Below are positions 44,848 to 56,009 of a stretch of 64,000 bases of DNA, piece after piece. Each line of letters starts with the position of its first letter. Position 1 is the first letter of the stretch. Below the pieces are notes generated by a model, which worked only from the letters and a program-made list of their open reading frames with translations, was not told the DNA's origin and did no database searches. The translations under genes and the position numbers were made by a program. This DNA is from Erythrobacter longus (GTDB lineage Bacteria; Pseudomonadota; Alphaproteobacteria; Sphingomonadales; Sphingomonadaceae), in contig NZ_JMIW01000002.1 in the NCBI RefSeq assembly GCF_000715015.1, positions 186,001-250,000 on the forward strand, read 5' to 3'.

Positions 44848-45522
44848 ATGAGCTACGCGAACACAGCAAGCCGCCCCAACCCCCTCGCCGCCGTTGGCGC
44901 ATTGGGCGTGCCTGCCACCTTTGGCTTGATCCTGATTGCGGGCCTCGCGGTCAAACATGTCATGGTCCCGCCCATCCCCAACCCGGACGCAACCAACATC
45001 CCCGATGTCGTCGTCACGCCCAAACCAATCGATGATGATCTTCCGCCAACCGATACCAAATCGACCTCAACCCCGGTGCCGATGCCCACATACACAAGGC
45101 CACAAAGCGATCTGGATTTTGACCTTGGCCCGGTTGGCCCCATCACACCGGTCGGTGAGTTTGATCCGGGCTCCTTGCTGGGTTCGGACGACTTCACCGG
45201 CTCGCTTCCGAAGTTAGAACCGCTGTTCGATCCTGTGGCTGCGGCCCCTCGCGGCAATCCTGCCAACTGGATCACGACCGCCGATTATCGCAGCACCTGG
45301 ATCAGGCGCGAGCTTACCGGCACAGCACGCTTTACCTTGAAAATCGATGCAGGCGGCAGGGTCACTGATTGCAGGATTACGGGGTCGACGGGTCATGCCG
45401 CGCTTGATCAGGCGACCTGCGCTCTCATCGAAAGGCGCGCTGTATTCAACCCGGCCAAAGGCACCGATGGCAAGGTCACGGCGGGCACCTATTCCAGCTC
45501 AGTAAACTGGCAAATCCCCTAG
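44848..45522 (+). CDS. TonB-family energy transducer-like protein
   Basis: 224 residues: an N-terminal membrane anchor (residues ~15-37), a Pro/Thr-rich periplasmic spacer (VPPIPNPDATNIPDVVVTPK) and a C-terminal TonB-like domain with GTARFTLKIDAGGRVTDCRI and HAALDQATCALIERRAVFNP. It should span the inner membrane and touch outer-membrane receptors. GAGAGGAGA precedes the ATG. No exbB or exbD gene is adjacent, so energisation would depend on distant partners. Confidence 0.85.
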   Translation: MSYANTASRPNPLAAVGALGVPATFGLILIAGLAVKHVMVPPIPNPDATNIPDVVVTPKPIDDDLPPTDTKSTSTPVPMPTYTRPQSDLDFDLGPVGPITPVGEFDPGSLLGSDDFTGSLPKLEPLFDPVAAAPRGNPANWITTADYRSTWIRRELTGTARFTLKIDAGGRVTDCRITGSTGHAALDQATCALIERRAVFNPAKGTDGKVTAGTYSSSVNWQIP

Positions 45523-45553
45523 CCAACTGAGCAGGCAGCAAACGGCCGGGGCG

Positions 45554-45790
45554 TTACTGCGTCTCGGCCGCCTGTGTTTCTTCGGCCTGTGTTTCTTCGA
45601 TGAGGTCAACCGGCGAACTGCCATCTGATGTGGGTATGGTCCAGATCAAGACATTGCCAACCGCGATGACGGCCAGAACCACCATAAGCGCAGGCTGTTT
45701 CACCTCGCCTGTTCGCCGCCAATAGAGGTAGGCGCCAAGCACCAAGAAGATCGCAGCGAGCATCACGAGCGAGAAAACCAGATCCGTCAT
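45554..45790 (-). CDS. Small two-pass membrane protein with EETQ tail
   Basis: 78 residues, two membrane helices (about residues 4-24 and 34-52) and an acidic repetitive tail, EETQAEETQAAETQ. Convergent with the TonB-like gene. No family recognised. Confidence 0.6.
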   Translation of the reverse strand: MTDLVFSLVMLAAIFLVLGAYLYWRRTGEVKQPALMVVLAVIAVGNVLIWTIPTSDGSSPVDLIEETQAEETQAAETQ

Positions 45791-45890
45791 ACTTTTTCGC
45801 CCATCATACTTTTGTCATCAGTTGTAAATGCTCTGGCAAAGCGTTGCAGAGGACGCTAGCCTCCCCGCAACACCTAAGATGGAGGGACAT

Positions 45891-46253
45891 ATGGGAATTT
45901 TCAGTTCAATTTCTAACGCGATTTTCGGCGACGACGAGGAAGAGAAAAAGGCCGCAGCAGCGCCTGTCGCAGCGCCGGCCGCACCAGAGCGCGCAGCGAT
46001 CAGCGCGGATGACGTGGCCGCTCGCATCGGCAGCATTCCAGGTTCAGACAAGCTCAACTGGCAGACATCAATCGTCGACCTGATGAAGCTTGTGCGCATT
46101 GACCCAAGCTATGAAAACCGAAAAGCTCTGGCGATTGAAATGGGCAACACCGATTATTCGGGCACTGCCGAAGACAACATCGCGCTGCATAAAGCTGTCT
46201 TGAACCAGATGGCAGCCGCTGGCGGTATCGTGCCGGCTCACCTGAAAGACTGA
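45891..46253 (+). CDS. DUF3597 family protein
   Basis: 120 residues: MGIFSSISNAIFG at the N-terminus, an Ala/Glu/Lys-rich linker (AAAAPVAAPAAPERAA), then the DUF3597 core (SDKLNWQTSIVDLMKLVRID, ENRKALAIEMGNTDYSGTA). Small, soluble, function unknown; DUF3597 proteins have a compact helical fold. GGAGGG lies four bases before the ATG. An intrinsic terminator follows. Confidence 0.88.
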   Translation: MGIFSSISNAIFGDDEEEKKAAAAPVAAPAAPERAAISADDVAARIGSIPGSDKLNWQTSIVDLMKLVRIDPSYENRKALAIEMGNTDYSGTAEDNIALHKAVLNQMAAAGGIVPAHLKD

Positions 46254-46313
46254 TTTAGCTGCGAAATCCTGTCGCCTCCGATATCGGCTTCAGGAAAAGC
46301 GCCTAATTCTAAT

Positions 46314-46355
46314 TGCGCCGCCATGCCTGTTTCAGGGATGGCGGCGCTTTTATTT
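46314..46355 (+). terminator. Rho-independent terminator of the DUF3597 gene
   Basis: GCGCCGCCATGCC pairs with GGGATGGCGGCGC across a 7- to 8-nt loop and is followed by TTTTATTT. Confidence 0.88.
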
Positions 46356-46434
46356 GCGCTTCTTGCCGCCAACTGATGGTAGTCTTGCGCCAGATCACTA
46401 AATCATATGCTGACAAGCGATCAGGAGCCGCGCG

Positions 46435-48060
46435 ATGGAACAGTTGGGAAACGATCTCGAAACGATGCGGCGCGTGCCGCTTGCAGATGCGCATGTTGAT
46501 GCAATCTGCGAAATTGGCGAGGAAAAGATCTATCCGGCGGGTAGCATCGTTGCCGACATCGGCGACCGGATGGACACCTTCGTTTACGTGCTCGACGGCG
46601 AGATCGAGGTAGTCGACCAATACACCGGCAAACGCCTGATGGAAGCCTCGCTTGGTCCGACCCAGTTTATGGGGGAGATCGGATTTCTCAACCGGGGTGC
46701 GCACTATCTCAAGATGCGCGCGACCTGTGACACCAGAGTTATCGAAGCGCCACGCGAGCAAATGCTTGAGCTGATGAGCCGCGTGCCTGAATTGTCTGAC
46801 CATATCCTGACCGTCTTTGCAGCGCGCAGGCGCAAGCAATTCGAGCTTTCCAATGGCTCGGTCAAAGTCATCGGCGCTGATCGCGATGCGAAGGTTCAGG
46901 AAGTTGAACGGTTTTTGTCGCGCAACCGCATCCCTTTTTCCAGCTACGACATGGACCATGGCGACCGCGAAACGCTCGAGGCGTGCTCCATCGTCAGCCA
47001 TGAGCCGGGCGTCATCGTTGGCACCGACACGAAACTGGAAGACCCCAGCCCTCGCAAAGTGGCGCAGTACCTGGGCCTTGATCTCGATATCTGCTCCCAA
47101 CGCGAATTTGACCTTTTGATTGTCGGCGGCGGGCCAGCCGGTGTCGCCGCAGCGGTTTACGCTGGCAGCGAGGGGCTCGAGGCATTGGTGATCGAGGATA
47201 CGGCTGTTGGCGGGCAAGCAGGCACGTCTAGCCGGATCGAAAACTACATGGGCTTTCCCACCGGCATCAGCGGCACTGATCTCACATGGCGCGGCCAGAT
47301 TCAGGCGATGAAATTTGGCACGCGCTTTGTCATGCCGCGCCGCGTTGTCGATGTCGAACGGCGCGAGGATGGAAGCTTTTGCGCAAAGCTCGACGATGAC
47401 GACGAGATTTGCACAAAGTCGATATTGGTCAGCACCGGGGTGCAATATCGCCGCCTGCCCCTCGACAATCTTGAAGAGCTTGAAGGTGCAGGCGTGTTCT
47501 ATTCCGCCACGGAAATGGAAGCGCGCTTCTGCTCCAACACCGAGGCAGTGGTCATTGGCGGGGGCAATTCCGCAGGGCAAGCTGCAATGTATTTGAGCCG
47601 GTCAGCGGCGCATGTGCATCTTGTCGTGCGCTCCGACAGTCTGGCGGCGTCAATGTCGAGCTATCTTTCGCGGCGGCTTGAGGCCGATCCGCGCGTGACA
47701 ATTCACTACAACACGACCGTCACACGCTTGCATGGAGAAGACTGGCTGAGCGGGGTCACATTTACATCACCGGGTGGAGAGCGCCCGATAGATACGCGCG
47801 CACTGTTCATCATGATCGGCGCTGCTCCCAACACGCAATGGCTGGGCGGGCTGGTCGAAACAGATGACAAAGGGTTCGTGATCACCGGTGCGCAAGCAGG
47901 CCGGGAGAGCCCGTTTGAAACGGGCACAGACGGCATCTTCGCAGTGGGCGATGTGCGATCTGGTTCCGTCAAACGCGTCGCAAGCGCCGTTGGCGAAGGG
48001 TCTGTCGTGGTCAGCCGGATTTGGTCCTATCTTGACAGCTTACGCGGCGACGACGGCTGA
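46435..48060 (+). CDS. Cyclic-nucleotide-binding flavoprotein related to thioredoxin reductase, no CxxC
   Basis: 541 residues in three parts. Residues ~1-140: cyclic-nucleotide-binding (CRP/FNR) beta-roll, FVYVLDGEIEVVDQY and MGEIGFLNRGAHYLKMRATC. Residues ~140-220: thioredoxin/glutaredoxin-like degenerate domain. From ~225: FAD-dependent thioredoxin reductase fold, LLIVGGGPAGVAAAVYAGSE, GGQAGTSSRIENYMG, VVIGGGNSAGQAAMYL. At the place of the CATC redox pair (about residue 356) the sequence reads SATE, so it cannot act as a classical dithiol reductase. It may be a cAMP/cGMP-responsive NAD(P)H oxidase or ferredoxin-type reductase. A terminator isolates it from the upstream gene. Confidence 0.9.
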   Translation: MEQLGNDLETMRRVPLADAHVDAICEIGEEKIYPAGSIVADIGDRMDTFVYVLDGEIEVVDQYTGKRLMEASLGPTQFMGEIGFLNRGAHYLKMRATCDTRVIEAPREQMLELMSRVPELSDHILTVFAARRRKQFELSNGSVKVIGADRDAKVQEVERFLSRNRIPFSSYDMDHGDRETLEACSIVSHEPGVIVGTDTKLEDPSPRKVAQYLGLDLDICSQREFDLLIVGGGPAGVAAAVYAGSEGLEALVIEDTAVGGQAGTSSRIENYMGFPTGISGTDLTWRGQIQAMKFGTRFVMPRRVVDVERREDGSFCAKLDDDDEICTKSILVSTGVQYRRLPLDNLEELEGAGVFYSATEMEARFCSNTEAVVIGGGNSAGQAAMYLSRSAAHVHLVVRSDSLAASMSSYLSRRLEADPRVTIHYNTTVTRLHGEDWLSGVTFTSPGGERPIDTRALFIMIGAAPNTQWLGGLVETDDKGFVITGAQAGRESPFETGTDGIFAVGDVRSGSVKRVASAVGEGSVVVSRIWSYLDSLRGDDG

Positions 48061-48070
48061 AAATTCGCGA

Positions 48071-48616
48071 CTAACGGCTTATCATACCGCCCACAATTGA
48101 ACCCAGGATACCTCCCAGGCCGCCACCGCTCTGGCCGCCGCCTTGCGCATTGTTGCCCGCTTCCTTCGCCATATAGCCAGCAACTGCCATGGCGAGGATC
48201 GGGAGCATCTTTTTCAAGAGCCCTTCATCAATCCCGGTGATCCCGGAGACCTCTCCTGCGACCGAGCGGCTGACATCTTTGGTGCCAAAAATCGCGCCCA
48301 GAATGTCATTGCCGGGCTGTGTGGGCGTCGGGCTTGAGCCGAGAACAGCGTCAAGCAATCCCCCGCCAAGCATTCCGCCCAATCCGCCAGCAGCGCCACC
48401 TCCTGAGCCGCCACCAAGGATTGCCCCCGCCAAGCTGCCAAGGCCGCCGAGGGGATCAGGCGTCGCATTGCCGCCCGTTGCACTGCGGCCCATGCCAGCG
48501 ACGATCGCCGGTAGCAAAGCGCCAGCGGCGGTCTTGGCGGTGTTTTCATCAACGCCCAGTTCGCGCGCCATCGACGAAATCGCGCCCGTTTGTTGAAGCA
48601 TTGCAGCAAGGCTCAT
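48071..48616 (-). CDS. DUF937 family protein
   Basis: 181 residues. The N-terminal helical part (SLAAMLQQTGAISSMARELG, ENTAKTAAGALLPAIVAGMG) is the DUF937 pattern of repeated helical hairpins; the middle is a Gly-rich tract (GGGSGGGAAGGLGGMLGGGL). It is soluble or surface associated; function unknown. It is followed upstream on the same strand by a smaller relative at 48644. Confidence 0.82.
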   Translation of the reverse strand: MSLAAMLQQTGAISSMARELGVDENTAKTAAGALLPAIVAGMGRSATGGNATPDPLGGLGSLAGAILGGGSGGGAAGGLGGMLGGGLLDAVLGSSPTPTQPGNDILGAIFGTKDVSRSVAGEVSGITGIDEGLLKKMLPILAMAVAGYMAKEAGNNAQGGGQSGGGLGGILGSIVGGMISR

Positions 48617-48643
48617 GGTGTATCCCCTCTCGTTTGGTCGCGA

Positions 48644-49000
48644 TTATTTCTTGCCGAACAGGCCGCTGGCCATGTCCGCAATATCGTTAAGCGGATTGCC
48701 GTCGCCATCCTTGTCGAGCAGCCCCATCAGGGAAGAAGGATCGTTCTTGATAGCGTCTGCAAACTGGGTCAGCGAGCCCTCGCCGCCGATCTGTTCGACC
48801 ATCTTGCTGAGCACACCGGTATCAAGGCCGGTCTTGGCCGATGCCAGTTCGACCGTATCGCCTTCCATCTGGTGCGTTTGACCCAGCACAGCGATCGCTT
48901 TTTCCGCCATCGCGGGATCAATTCCCACTTTTGCGGCGAGATTGACCACATCGTCCGGTGCACCACCGATATTCTTCAAAATTCCATCCAGCAAACTCAT
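48644..49000 (-). CDS. Small DUF937-like protein with EF-hand-like loop
   Basis: 118 residues. SLLDGILKNIGGAPDDVVNL and GIDPAMAEKAIAVLGQTHQM look like the same helical-repeat family as the next gene. The C-terminal DKDGDGNPLNDI resembles an EF-hand calcium loop. AAAGGAG precedes the ATG at 49000; a longer in-frame extension upstream lacks support. It lies 27 bp upstream of the DUF937 gene on the same strand and may be cotranscribed with it. Confidence 0.75.
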   Translation of the reverse strand: MSLLDGILKNIGGAPDDVVNLAAKVGIDPAMAEKAIAVLGQTHQMEGDTVELASAKTGLDTGVLSKMVEQIGGEGSLTQFADAIKNDPSSLMGLLDKDGDGNPLNDIADMASGLFGKK

Positions 49001-49115
49001 GGCGCTTCTCCTTTGTATTTCAGGATACGAGCCTAGAGCGTTGTCGAGCGATGCGAAAGTAAAGAAATGTCCCCGAGGCGCTGGGATTAATCGAGAGGAG
49101 TGATACACACGGGCG

Positions 49116-50108
49116 ATGCCCCCGCGTTCCACCATCGCTCTTGTCGCCGGAGGGCTTGCCCTTGCCTCAGCGATCCTGCCGCTGTTTCCAACCGATTTCT
49201 GGGCCATCCGGGCGCCCGGCTTCGTACGCGAACCGGCGGGGTATCTCTTTGGCGGGCTTGCGGTTCTGGTGGCGGTTCTTGTGAAGTCCCATCGTCTGAT
49301 TGCCGCGGCGATGTTCATTGGCGCAGCTGCAATCAATTTCATCGTGGTCTGGCCCTATTCGCCGTTTGCCAACCCGCAAATTGATCTGGCGTCTTCGCAT
49401 CCGCGCGAGCAATGCTTCACCGCCTATGCGGTCAACGTCAAAATGAAAAACAGGGACCATGACCGGCTGATCGAGCAGGTCCGGGGGGCTGATCCTGACG
49501 TTTTGTTCCTGACCGAAGTTGACGAAAGCTGGGCCAATGCCTTGCACCCCTTGCTGGGCGAATATCCATACGCTTTGACCCACCCCCAATCCGATACTTT
49601 TGGCAAAGTCTTCGCCAGCCGATTGCCGGTTCTCAACGCGGATATTCTGGAAAGCCCGGGAGAGAACACTCCCAGTGTGTTCGCCTTGTTAAGAGCAAGC
49701 GATGACAAGCTGGTGCAATTTGTCGGTCTGCATCCCAAAGCGCCCCTGCCCGGTCAAGACACGACACAGCGCGACAACAGCATCAAGAGTGCCGCTGAAA
49801 AGACGAACGGGGACGTCGCCGGCGCTGTCGCAATGGGCGATTTCAACGATGTGCCCTGGTCATCAACTACCACCGCTTTTCGCGAAATCGGCGATTGGAA
49901 AGACCCCCGCATCGGCAGAGGCACCTATCCCACCTTTCCCGCATTCGCGCCCGCTTTGGGCTGGCCGCTCGATCAGATCATGGTGAACGGCCAAATCAAG
50001 GTGCGCCGGTTTGAAGTTCTGGACGCGAACGGATCAGACCACCGCGCGGTCCTTGGCGAATTGTGCCTTGATCAGGAAATCACCAGAGCCAGCGAAAACC
50101 CCGCCTGA
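49116..50108 (+). CDS. Membrane-anchored endonuclease/exonuclease/phosphatase-family protein
   Basis: 330 residues. Three hydrophobic segments cover roughly residues 8-90, then a periplasmic or cytoplasmic EEP domain: FTAYAVNVKMKNRDHDRLIE, DVLFLTEVDESW with the metal-binding Glu, VAMGDFNDVPWSS and the final GSDHRAVLGEL. The family includes phosphodiesterases and nucleases; the substrate is unknown. It is convergent with pckA, 59 bp apart. Confidence 0.88.
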   Translation: MPPRSTIALVAGGLALASAILPLFPTDFWAIRAPGFVREPAGYLFGGLAVLVAVLVKSHRLIAAAMFIGAAAINFIVVWPYSPFANPQIDLASSHPREQCFTAYAVNVKMKNRDHDRLIEQVRGADPDVLFLTEVDESWANALHPLLGEYPYALTHPQSDTFGKVFASRLPVLNADILESPGENTPSVFALLRASDDKLVQFVGLHPKAPLPGQDTTQRDNSIKSAAEKTNGDVAGAVAMGDFNDVPWSSTTTAFREIGDWKDPRIGRGTYPTFPAFAPALGWPLDQIMVNGQIKVRRFEVLDANGSDHRAVLGELCLDQEITRASENPA

Positions 50109-50167
50109 AGCACCCTTGAGTACAACAGACGGGGCTCCCCTCTCCAGCTCGTAAACTGAGGTTTGCC

Positions 50168-51799
<1,632 letters not shown>

Positions 51800-51840
51800 C
51801 GTGTATTCTCCTGTGACGTATTCGCGTTGCGCGTTTGGTT

Positions 51841-51856
51841 ATGCATACGTATGCAT
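51841..51856. promoter_or_regulatory. Perfect 16-bp palindrome, candidate operator between pckA and chvI
   Basis: ATGCATACGTATGCAT, perfectly self-complementary, 42 bp upstream of the pckA start and 245 bp upstream of chvI. The 301-bp gap otherwise shows no gene; it must hold both divergent promoters. Confidence 0.6.
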
Positions 51857-52100
51857 CGATGGGTTTGAGAGTGGTAACGGTTTGCGATTACTCGTGTCTG
51901 CGATTCGCTTGAAAGTACCTGATCCCAAAGGTCACCGCCCGCATAAAGATGCCACTAGCCCGCGTCAAACCCTGCAAGACACATGCGTGAACTTACGGAT
52001 ATCGCAAAGGACAAATCGGGATGGACGTGAGCGTGATTGTGCCCGCAACAACTTGCAGCTAGGCTCGTTGGACCGATCGAAAAAAGGACGCACAACCAAG

Positions 52101-52889
52101 ATGTCAGGCGATCTTCAAGAGACCTCCCACGCAAGCGATACGATCGATGCGGCCAGCGATGAAACCGCGCCCGCTACGCCGGTCGAAATCGCATTGGTTG
52201 ATGATGACCGCAACATTCTCACAACCGTCTCCATCGCGCTTCAGGCCGAAGGGTTTGTCACACGCCTTTATTCGGACGGCGAAACGGCATTGAAGGCGCT
52301 GATCGAAAACCCGCCTGATCTGGCCGTGTTCGACATCAAGATGCCCAAGATGGACGGTTTGGAATTGCTGCGCCGGGTGCGCGCGACTTCCGCGCTGCCG
52401 GTCATTTTCCTGACAAGTAAGGACGATGAGGCTGATGAAGAAGTCGGGCTTGAACTGGGCGCGGATGATTACATCGCAAAACCATTTTCCCTGCGCCTTT
52501 TAACGGCTAGAATTCGCGCAATCTTGCGCCGGGCGGAACCTGAGCGCATTCATGGCCAGCCCACCGTTTCAGGCGAGGTCGTTCAGTCCACGCTCAATCG
52601 TGGCCGCCTTTTCATGGATCCTGCTCGTCACCATGTGAAATGGGATGACAGATCGGTAAGCCTTACTGTGACCGAATTCTTGATCCTCGAAGCCCTTGCT
52701 GCGCGCCCCGGCGTCATTAAAAGCCGCAACCAATTGATGGATGCCGCCTACCCTGATGATATATTTGTCGATGACAGAACCGTCGACAGCCACATCAAAC
52801 GCATGCGCCGCAAATTCCGCTGCGTTGACCCAACCTTTGATGCAATCGAAACGCTTTATGGCGCAGGCTACAGCTTCACCGATGGCTAG
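52101..52889 (+). CDS. chvI: Response regulator ChvI
   Basis: 262 residues: receiver domain ([20 protein letters not shown], acceptor Asp near 78 in [30 protein letters not shown]) and OmpR/PhoB-type winged helix ([33 protein letters not shown]). With ChvG it controls envelope, acid and host-associated genes in alphaproteobacteria. The stop overlaps the chvG start by 8 bp. The first ~25 residues are low-complexity and may be extra relative to Agrobacterium ChvI. ATG 52101 is chosen; longer starts run into pckA. Confidence 0.92.
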   Translation: MSGDLQETSHASDTIDAASDETAPATPVEIALVDDDRNILTTVSIALQAEGFVTRLYSDGETALKALIENPPDLAVFDIKMPKMDGLELLRRVRATSALPVIFLTSKDDEADEEVGLELGADDYIAKPFSLRLLTARIRAILRRAEPERIHGQPTVSGEVVQSTLNRGRLFMDPARHHVKWDDRSVSLTVTEFLILEALAARPGVIKSRNQLMDAAYPDDIFVDDRTVDSHIKRMRRKFRCVDPTFDAIETLYGAGYSFTDG

Positions 52890-54480
52890 AACCGGCTCTG
52901 ATCCATCCTCCGGGAAAAGCGGGCCGCTTACTAAGGCTATCGGGCAAGTGATTGAACGGCCTGGCTTTGTAACTCGGTTTTCGCTTACTGCGCGCATTCT
53001 GATCGTGAACATTCTGCCACTCGCATTTTTGTCGGGCGGCCTGTTTTACCTCGACACTTACCGTACCCAATTGATCGATGAACGCTTCAAACTGGCCCGG
53101 ATCGAGGCGCAAATCACGGCAGAAGCCTTGGCCGGAGCCACCAGAAGCAGGCAGGAAGCGTTGCTGGTGCAAATCGGCCAGGAACAACGCATGCGCATGC
53201 GCATGTTTGATGCAGAGGGCGCTTTGTGGGCTGACAGTTTTGCCCTGGCTGAACCTGCTTTTGAGCTTAACGACATTACCAATGACACCTGGGAACAAGA
53301 GCTTGCCCGCTGGCTTGATCGTACGGTTGATACAATCGTGCGCGCCCCTGCGGTCACCGATTATGTTGAACCAGAGGGACAAACAGCTGACGCTTGGCCA
53401 GAGCTGAAACAGGCGCGCGAAGAAGGGCTTAGCCAGGTGCGCCTTTATGATTGGGTCGATGGGACGCCGGTTATTACCGCGGCCGCGCCCGTTGGCCTTA
53501 ATGGGGCAACTTTGCTTACGGTCCGCAATGCGGTGGACATCACCGAAAGCGTGCGTGCGGCGCGCACGGCACTGATCACCGCAGTGCTGTTGGTGCTTGG
53601 CGCTTCGGCTGCGCTCTCGCTTTATCTTGCGCGAACAATAGTCTCGCCTTTGCAACTGCTTGCCGGATCAACGCAGCGCGTGAGGCTGGGGCGCGAACGC
53701 GAGGTCGAAGTCCCTCGCCTGCCGGAGCGTAAGGACGAAATCGGACAACTTGCCCGCTCCGTTTCTGACATGACATTGGCCCTGCGTCAGCGGATTGATG
53801 CGGTCGACAGTTTCGCTGCCGACGTTGCCCACGAGATCAAAAACCCGCTCGCCTCCTTGCGCAGTGCGATTGAATCGCTGCCTAAGGTCAAAGACAAGGA
53901 AACGCGCGAAAAGCTGGAACAGATCGCCACCCATGATGTGCGACGGATCGACCGATTGGTCAGCGAGATTTCCGATGCGAGCCGGATCGATGCCGAAATG
54001 AGCCGCGCCACGCTGGAAGTCATCGATATGGCAGACCTTATCCGCGCAATCATCGGAAGCCGAGAAAACCGGGCGGAAAATCACGACCACCGGATTGAGC
54101 TTTCAACCCGCGGTTTCAAAGCCAATGTCCTTGGTGTGGGCGCGCGGCTTGAACGGGTGGTGGAAAACCTGTTCGACAATGCGGTTTCGTTCTCACCCGC
54201 TGATGCGCCGATTGAGGTGATGGTCGATAATGACGGCGCCTGTGTCACCGTGACCGTTTGCGACAGCGGGCCCGGCATTCCCGAAGATTCGCGCGAGAAA
54301 GTCTTTCACCGCTTTCATTCAGTGCGCCCTGAAGATGAGGACTTTGGCAATCATTCGGGTCTGGGCCTTGCGATTGCCAGAGCAATTGCGCAGGCGCACG
54401 ATGGTTCCCTTGTCGCAGAAGCCCGTCCCGATGGCGCGCAAGGGGCCTGCCTGCGGTTTCAATTGCCAGCGGCCGAATGA
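52882..54480 (+). CDS. chvG: Sensor histidine kinase ChvG
   Basis: 532 residues. Two membrane helices (about 35-55 and 230-255) bound a periplasmic sensor region of ~170 residues; HAMP follows, then the kinase core with [20 protein letters not shown] (phospho-His near 320), [13 protein letters not shown] N box, GPGIPED and [11 protein letters not shown]. Partner of ChvI; its periplasmic partner ExoR is not seen here. It overlaps hprK by four bases (ATGA). Confidence 0.93.
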   Translation: MARTGSDPSSGKSGPLTKAIGQVIERPGFVTRFSLTARILIVNILPLAFLSGGLFYLDTYRTQLIDERFKLARIEAQITAEALAGATRSRQEALLVQIGQEQRMRMRMFDAEGALWADSFALAEPAFELNDITNDTWEQELARWLDRTVDTIVRAPAVTDYVEPEGQTADAWPELKQAREEGLSQVRLYDWVDGTPVITAAAPVGLNGATLLTVRNAVDITESVRAARTALITAVLLVLGASAALSLYLARTIVSPLQLLAGSTQRVRLGREREVEVPRLPERKDEIGQLARSVSDMTLALRQRIDAVDSFAADVAHEIKNPLASLRSAIESLPKVKDKETREKLEQIATHDVRRIDRLVSEISDASRIDAEMSRATLEVIDMADLIRAIIGSRENRAENHDHRIELSTRGFKANVLGVGARLERVVENLFDNAVSFSPADAPIEVMVDNDGACVTVTVCDSGPGIPEDSREKVFHRFHSVRPEDEDFGNHSGLGLAIARAIAQAHDGSLVAEARPDGAQGACLRFQLPAAE

Positions 54481-54905
54481 CGCAGATAGTGTTTTCAGCC
54501 AGCGTCGTTTCCATCGGCAGGCTAGCGCTTGCAATCGAGGGGCCGCCGGGAAGCGGTAAATCATCGCTTGCCTTGGCCCTTATCGACCGGGGCGCAGTTT
54601 TGATCGGGGATGACGGCGTGACCCTGACCCGCGAGGGGGATCATCTTATTGCTGGCCCTCCCCCCAATATCGGCGGCCTGATCGAGCTGCGCGGCGTGGG
54701 CCTGTTTGAGCTGCCCATTGCCCCGCCTTGCCCTTTGGCTCTCATATTGTCGCTTGGCACTGGTGGGGATCGCCTTCCAGAGGCCGTACCGCAGCGCGAG
54801 ATCCTTGGACTTAATGTCCCTTGCCTGCCCTTCGAGCCCGGGCCAATTGCGCCCGCCTTTCGAGCAGAGATGGCGCTGCAAAAGCACGGTCTACAAATTG
54901 CCTAG
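54477..54905 (+). CDS. hprK: HPr kinase/phosphorylase, short alphaproteobacterial form
   Basis: 142 residues, less than half the length of Gram-positive HprK (about 310), because the N-terminal domain is absent. Walker A GPPGSGKS at residues 22-29, then DDGVTLTREGDHLIAGPPPN and IELRGVGLFELP, the HprK signature. It should phosphorylate Ser50 of the HPr encoded 2 kb downstream, linking metabolism to the ChvGI system. ATGA overlap with chvG. Confidence 0.92.
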   Translation: MTQIVFSASVVSIGRLALAIEGPPGSGKSSLALALIDRGAVLIGDDGVTLTREGDHLIAGPPPNIGGLIELRGVGLFELPIAPPCPLALILSLGTGGDRLPEAVPQREILGLNVPCLPFEPGPIAPAFRAEMALQKHGLQIA

Positions 54906-54959
54906 GCCCAAAATTTGCTTCCATTCTGCATCGCAAAGCGCGAAAAGGGAGGGGCAAAC

Positions 54960-55901
54960 ATGACTAGTCCCAATCCAGTATCTGATCCGCAGCAGCGCCT
55001 TCTCCTCGTCACCGGACTAGCAGGGGCTGGCAAATCCACAGCGCTTGATGTGCTCGAAGATTTGGGGTGGGAGACGATCGACAATTTTCCCATCCGAATG
55101 CTGGAGCGGCTCGTCGGCGAACCGGGCGAAGCGGCACAAGACGCAAGCTCAGCATCGCGCGCGCCGCTTGCGATTGGCTTCGATTCTCGCACGCGCGGAT
55201 TTGTGCCTGCCGAAATCATTGAGATCATCAAATCCATGGCCGCGCGCGGTGACCTGGACGTCACTTTCATGTTTATCGACTGCAAAACCAGCGAGTTGGA
55301 ACGGCGGTACAACGAAACGCGCCGGCGTCACCCCATGGCGCAGGAACGCACTGTTCAGGACGGTATCGCAGCCGAGCGCGAGTTGCTCGAACCCTTGCGG
55401 CGCTGGGCTGATGTGGTGATCGATACAAGCGAGCTGTCCTCCAATGAGCTGCAATCTCAGGTGCGCGGGCTTTTTGGTAAAGAGCATCAGGCTGAGCCCA
55501 GCCTTACCATCTCCAGTTTTGGCTTTGCGCGCGGCATGCCACCGCTTGCCGATCTGGTCTTTGATATGCGTTTTCTCGATAATCCCCACTGGATTGAAGA
55601 TTTGCGCGAAAAGACCGGCCTCGATGATGAAGTGGGCGCCTATATTGAGCGCGATCCAGCCTTTGCCACTGTTTTTGAACAGGTAAAGGCGCTCCTTCTC
55701 ACCGTCCTTCCGCGCTATGCGGCGCAAGGAAAAGCATATGTGCACGTCGCCTTTGGTTGTACCGGCGGGAGACACCGCTCTGTGTTTACCGCAGAGGGGA
55801 TGGCGCAAGCCTTGCGCGAGGCAGGGTTTTCGCCCACTGTCCGCCACCGAAATTTGAAATCGCGAGCCACTGATACAATCGAGGGCGCAAATGAAAGTTA
55901 G
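54960..55901 (+). CDS. rapZ: RNase adapter/nucleotide-binding protein RapZ
   Basis: 313 residues. Walker A GLAGAGKST (residues 19-27), then DNFPIRMLERLVGEPG, GFDSRTRGFVP and the C-terminal HVAFGCTGGRHRSVFTAEGM typical of the family. In E. coli RapZ steers RNase E to GlmZ and senses glucosamine-6-phosphate; in alphaproteobacteria the role is less clear. GGGAGGGG lies seven bases before the ATG. Confidence 0.94.
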   Translation: MTSPNPVSDPQQRLLLVTGLAGAGKSTALDVLEDLGWETIDNFPIRMLERLVGEPGEAAQDASSASRAPLAIGFDSRTRGFVPAEIIEIIKSMAARGDLDVTFMFIDCKTSELERRYNETRRRHPMAQERTVQDGIAAERELLEPLRRWADVVIDTSELSSNELQSQVRGLFGKEHQAEPSLTISSFGFARGMPPLADLVFDMRFLDNPHWIEDLREKTGLDDEVGAYIERDPAFATVFEQVKALLLTVLPRYAAQGKAYVHVAFGCTGGRHRSVFTAEGMAQALREAGFSPTVRHRNLKSRATDTIEGANES

Positions 55902-56009
55902 CGCCAAGGGTTGTATTAAGAGCTTGCATCGCATGGTGGTGTTAGTGTTAGGCAAAGTCGTCTGCAGTTTGAGGCAGGTCGCTCAGTACGAACGGACTGA
56001 ATTCACAGT

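Noticed and set aside
46309..47580. A 423-codon open frame antisense to the cyclic-nucleotide-binding flavoprotein
   Set aside because: It lies fully opposite a gene with clear domains, has no ribosome-binding site and its protein shows no domain; long antisense frames are common in GC-rich DNA.
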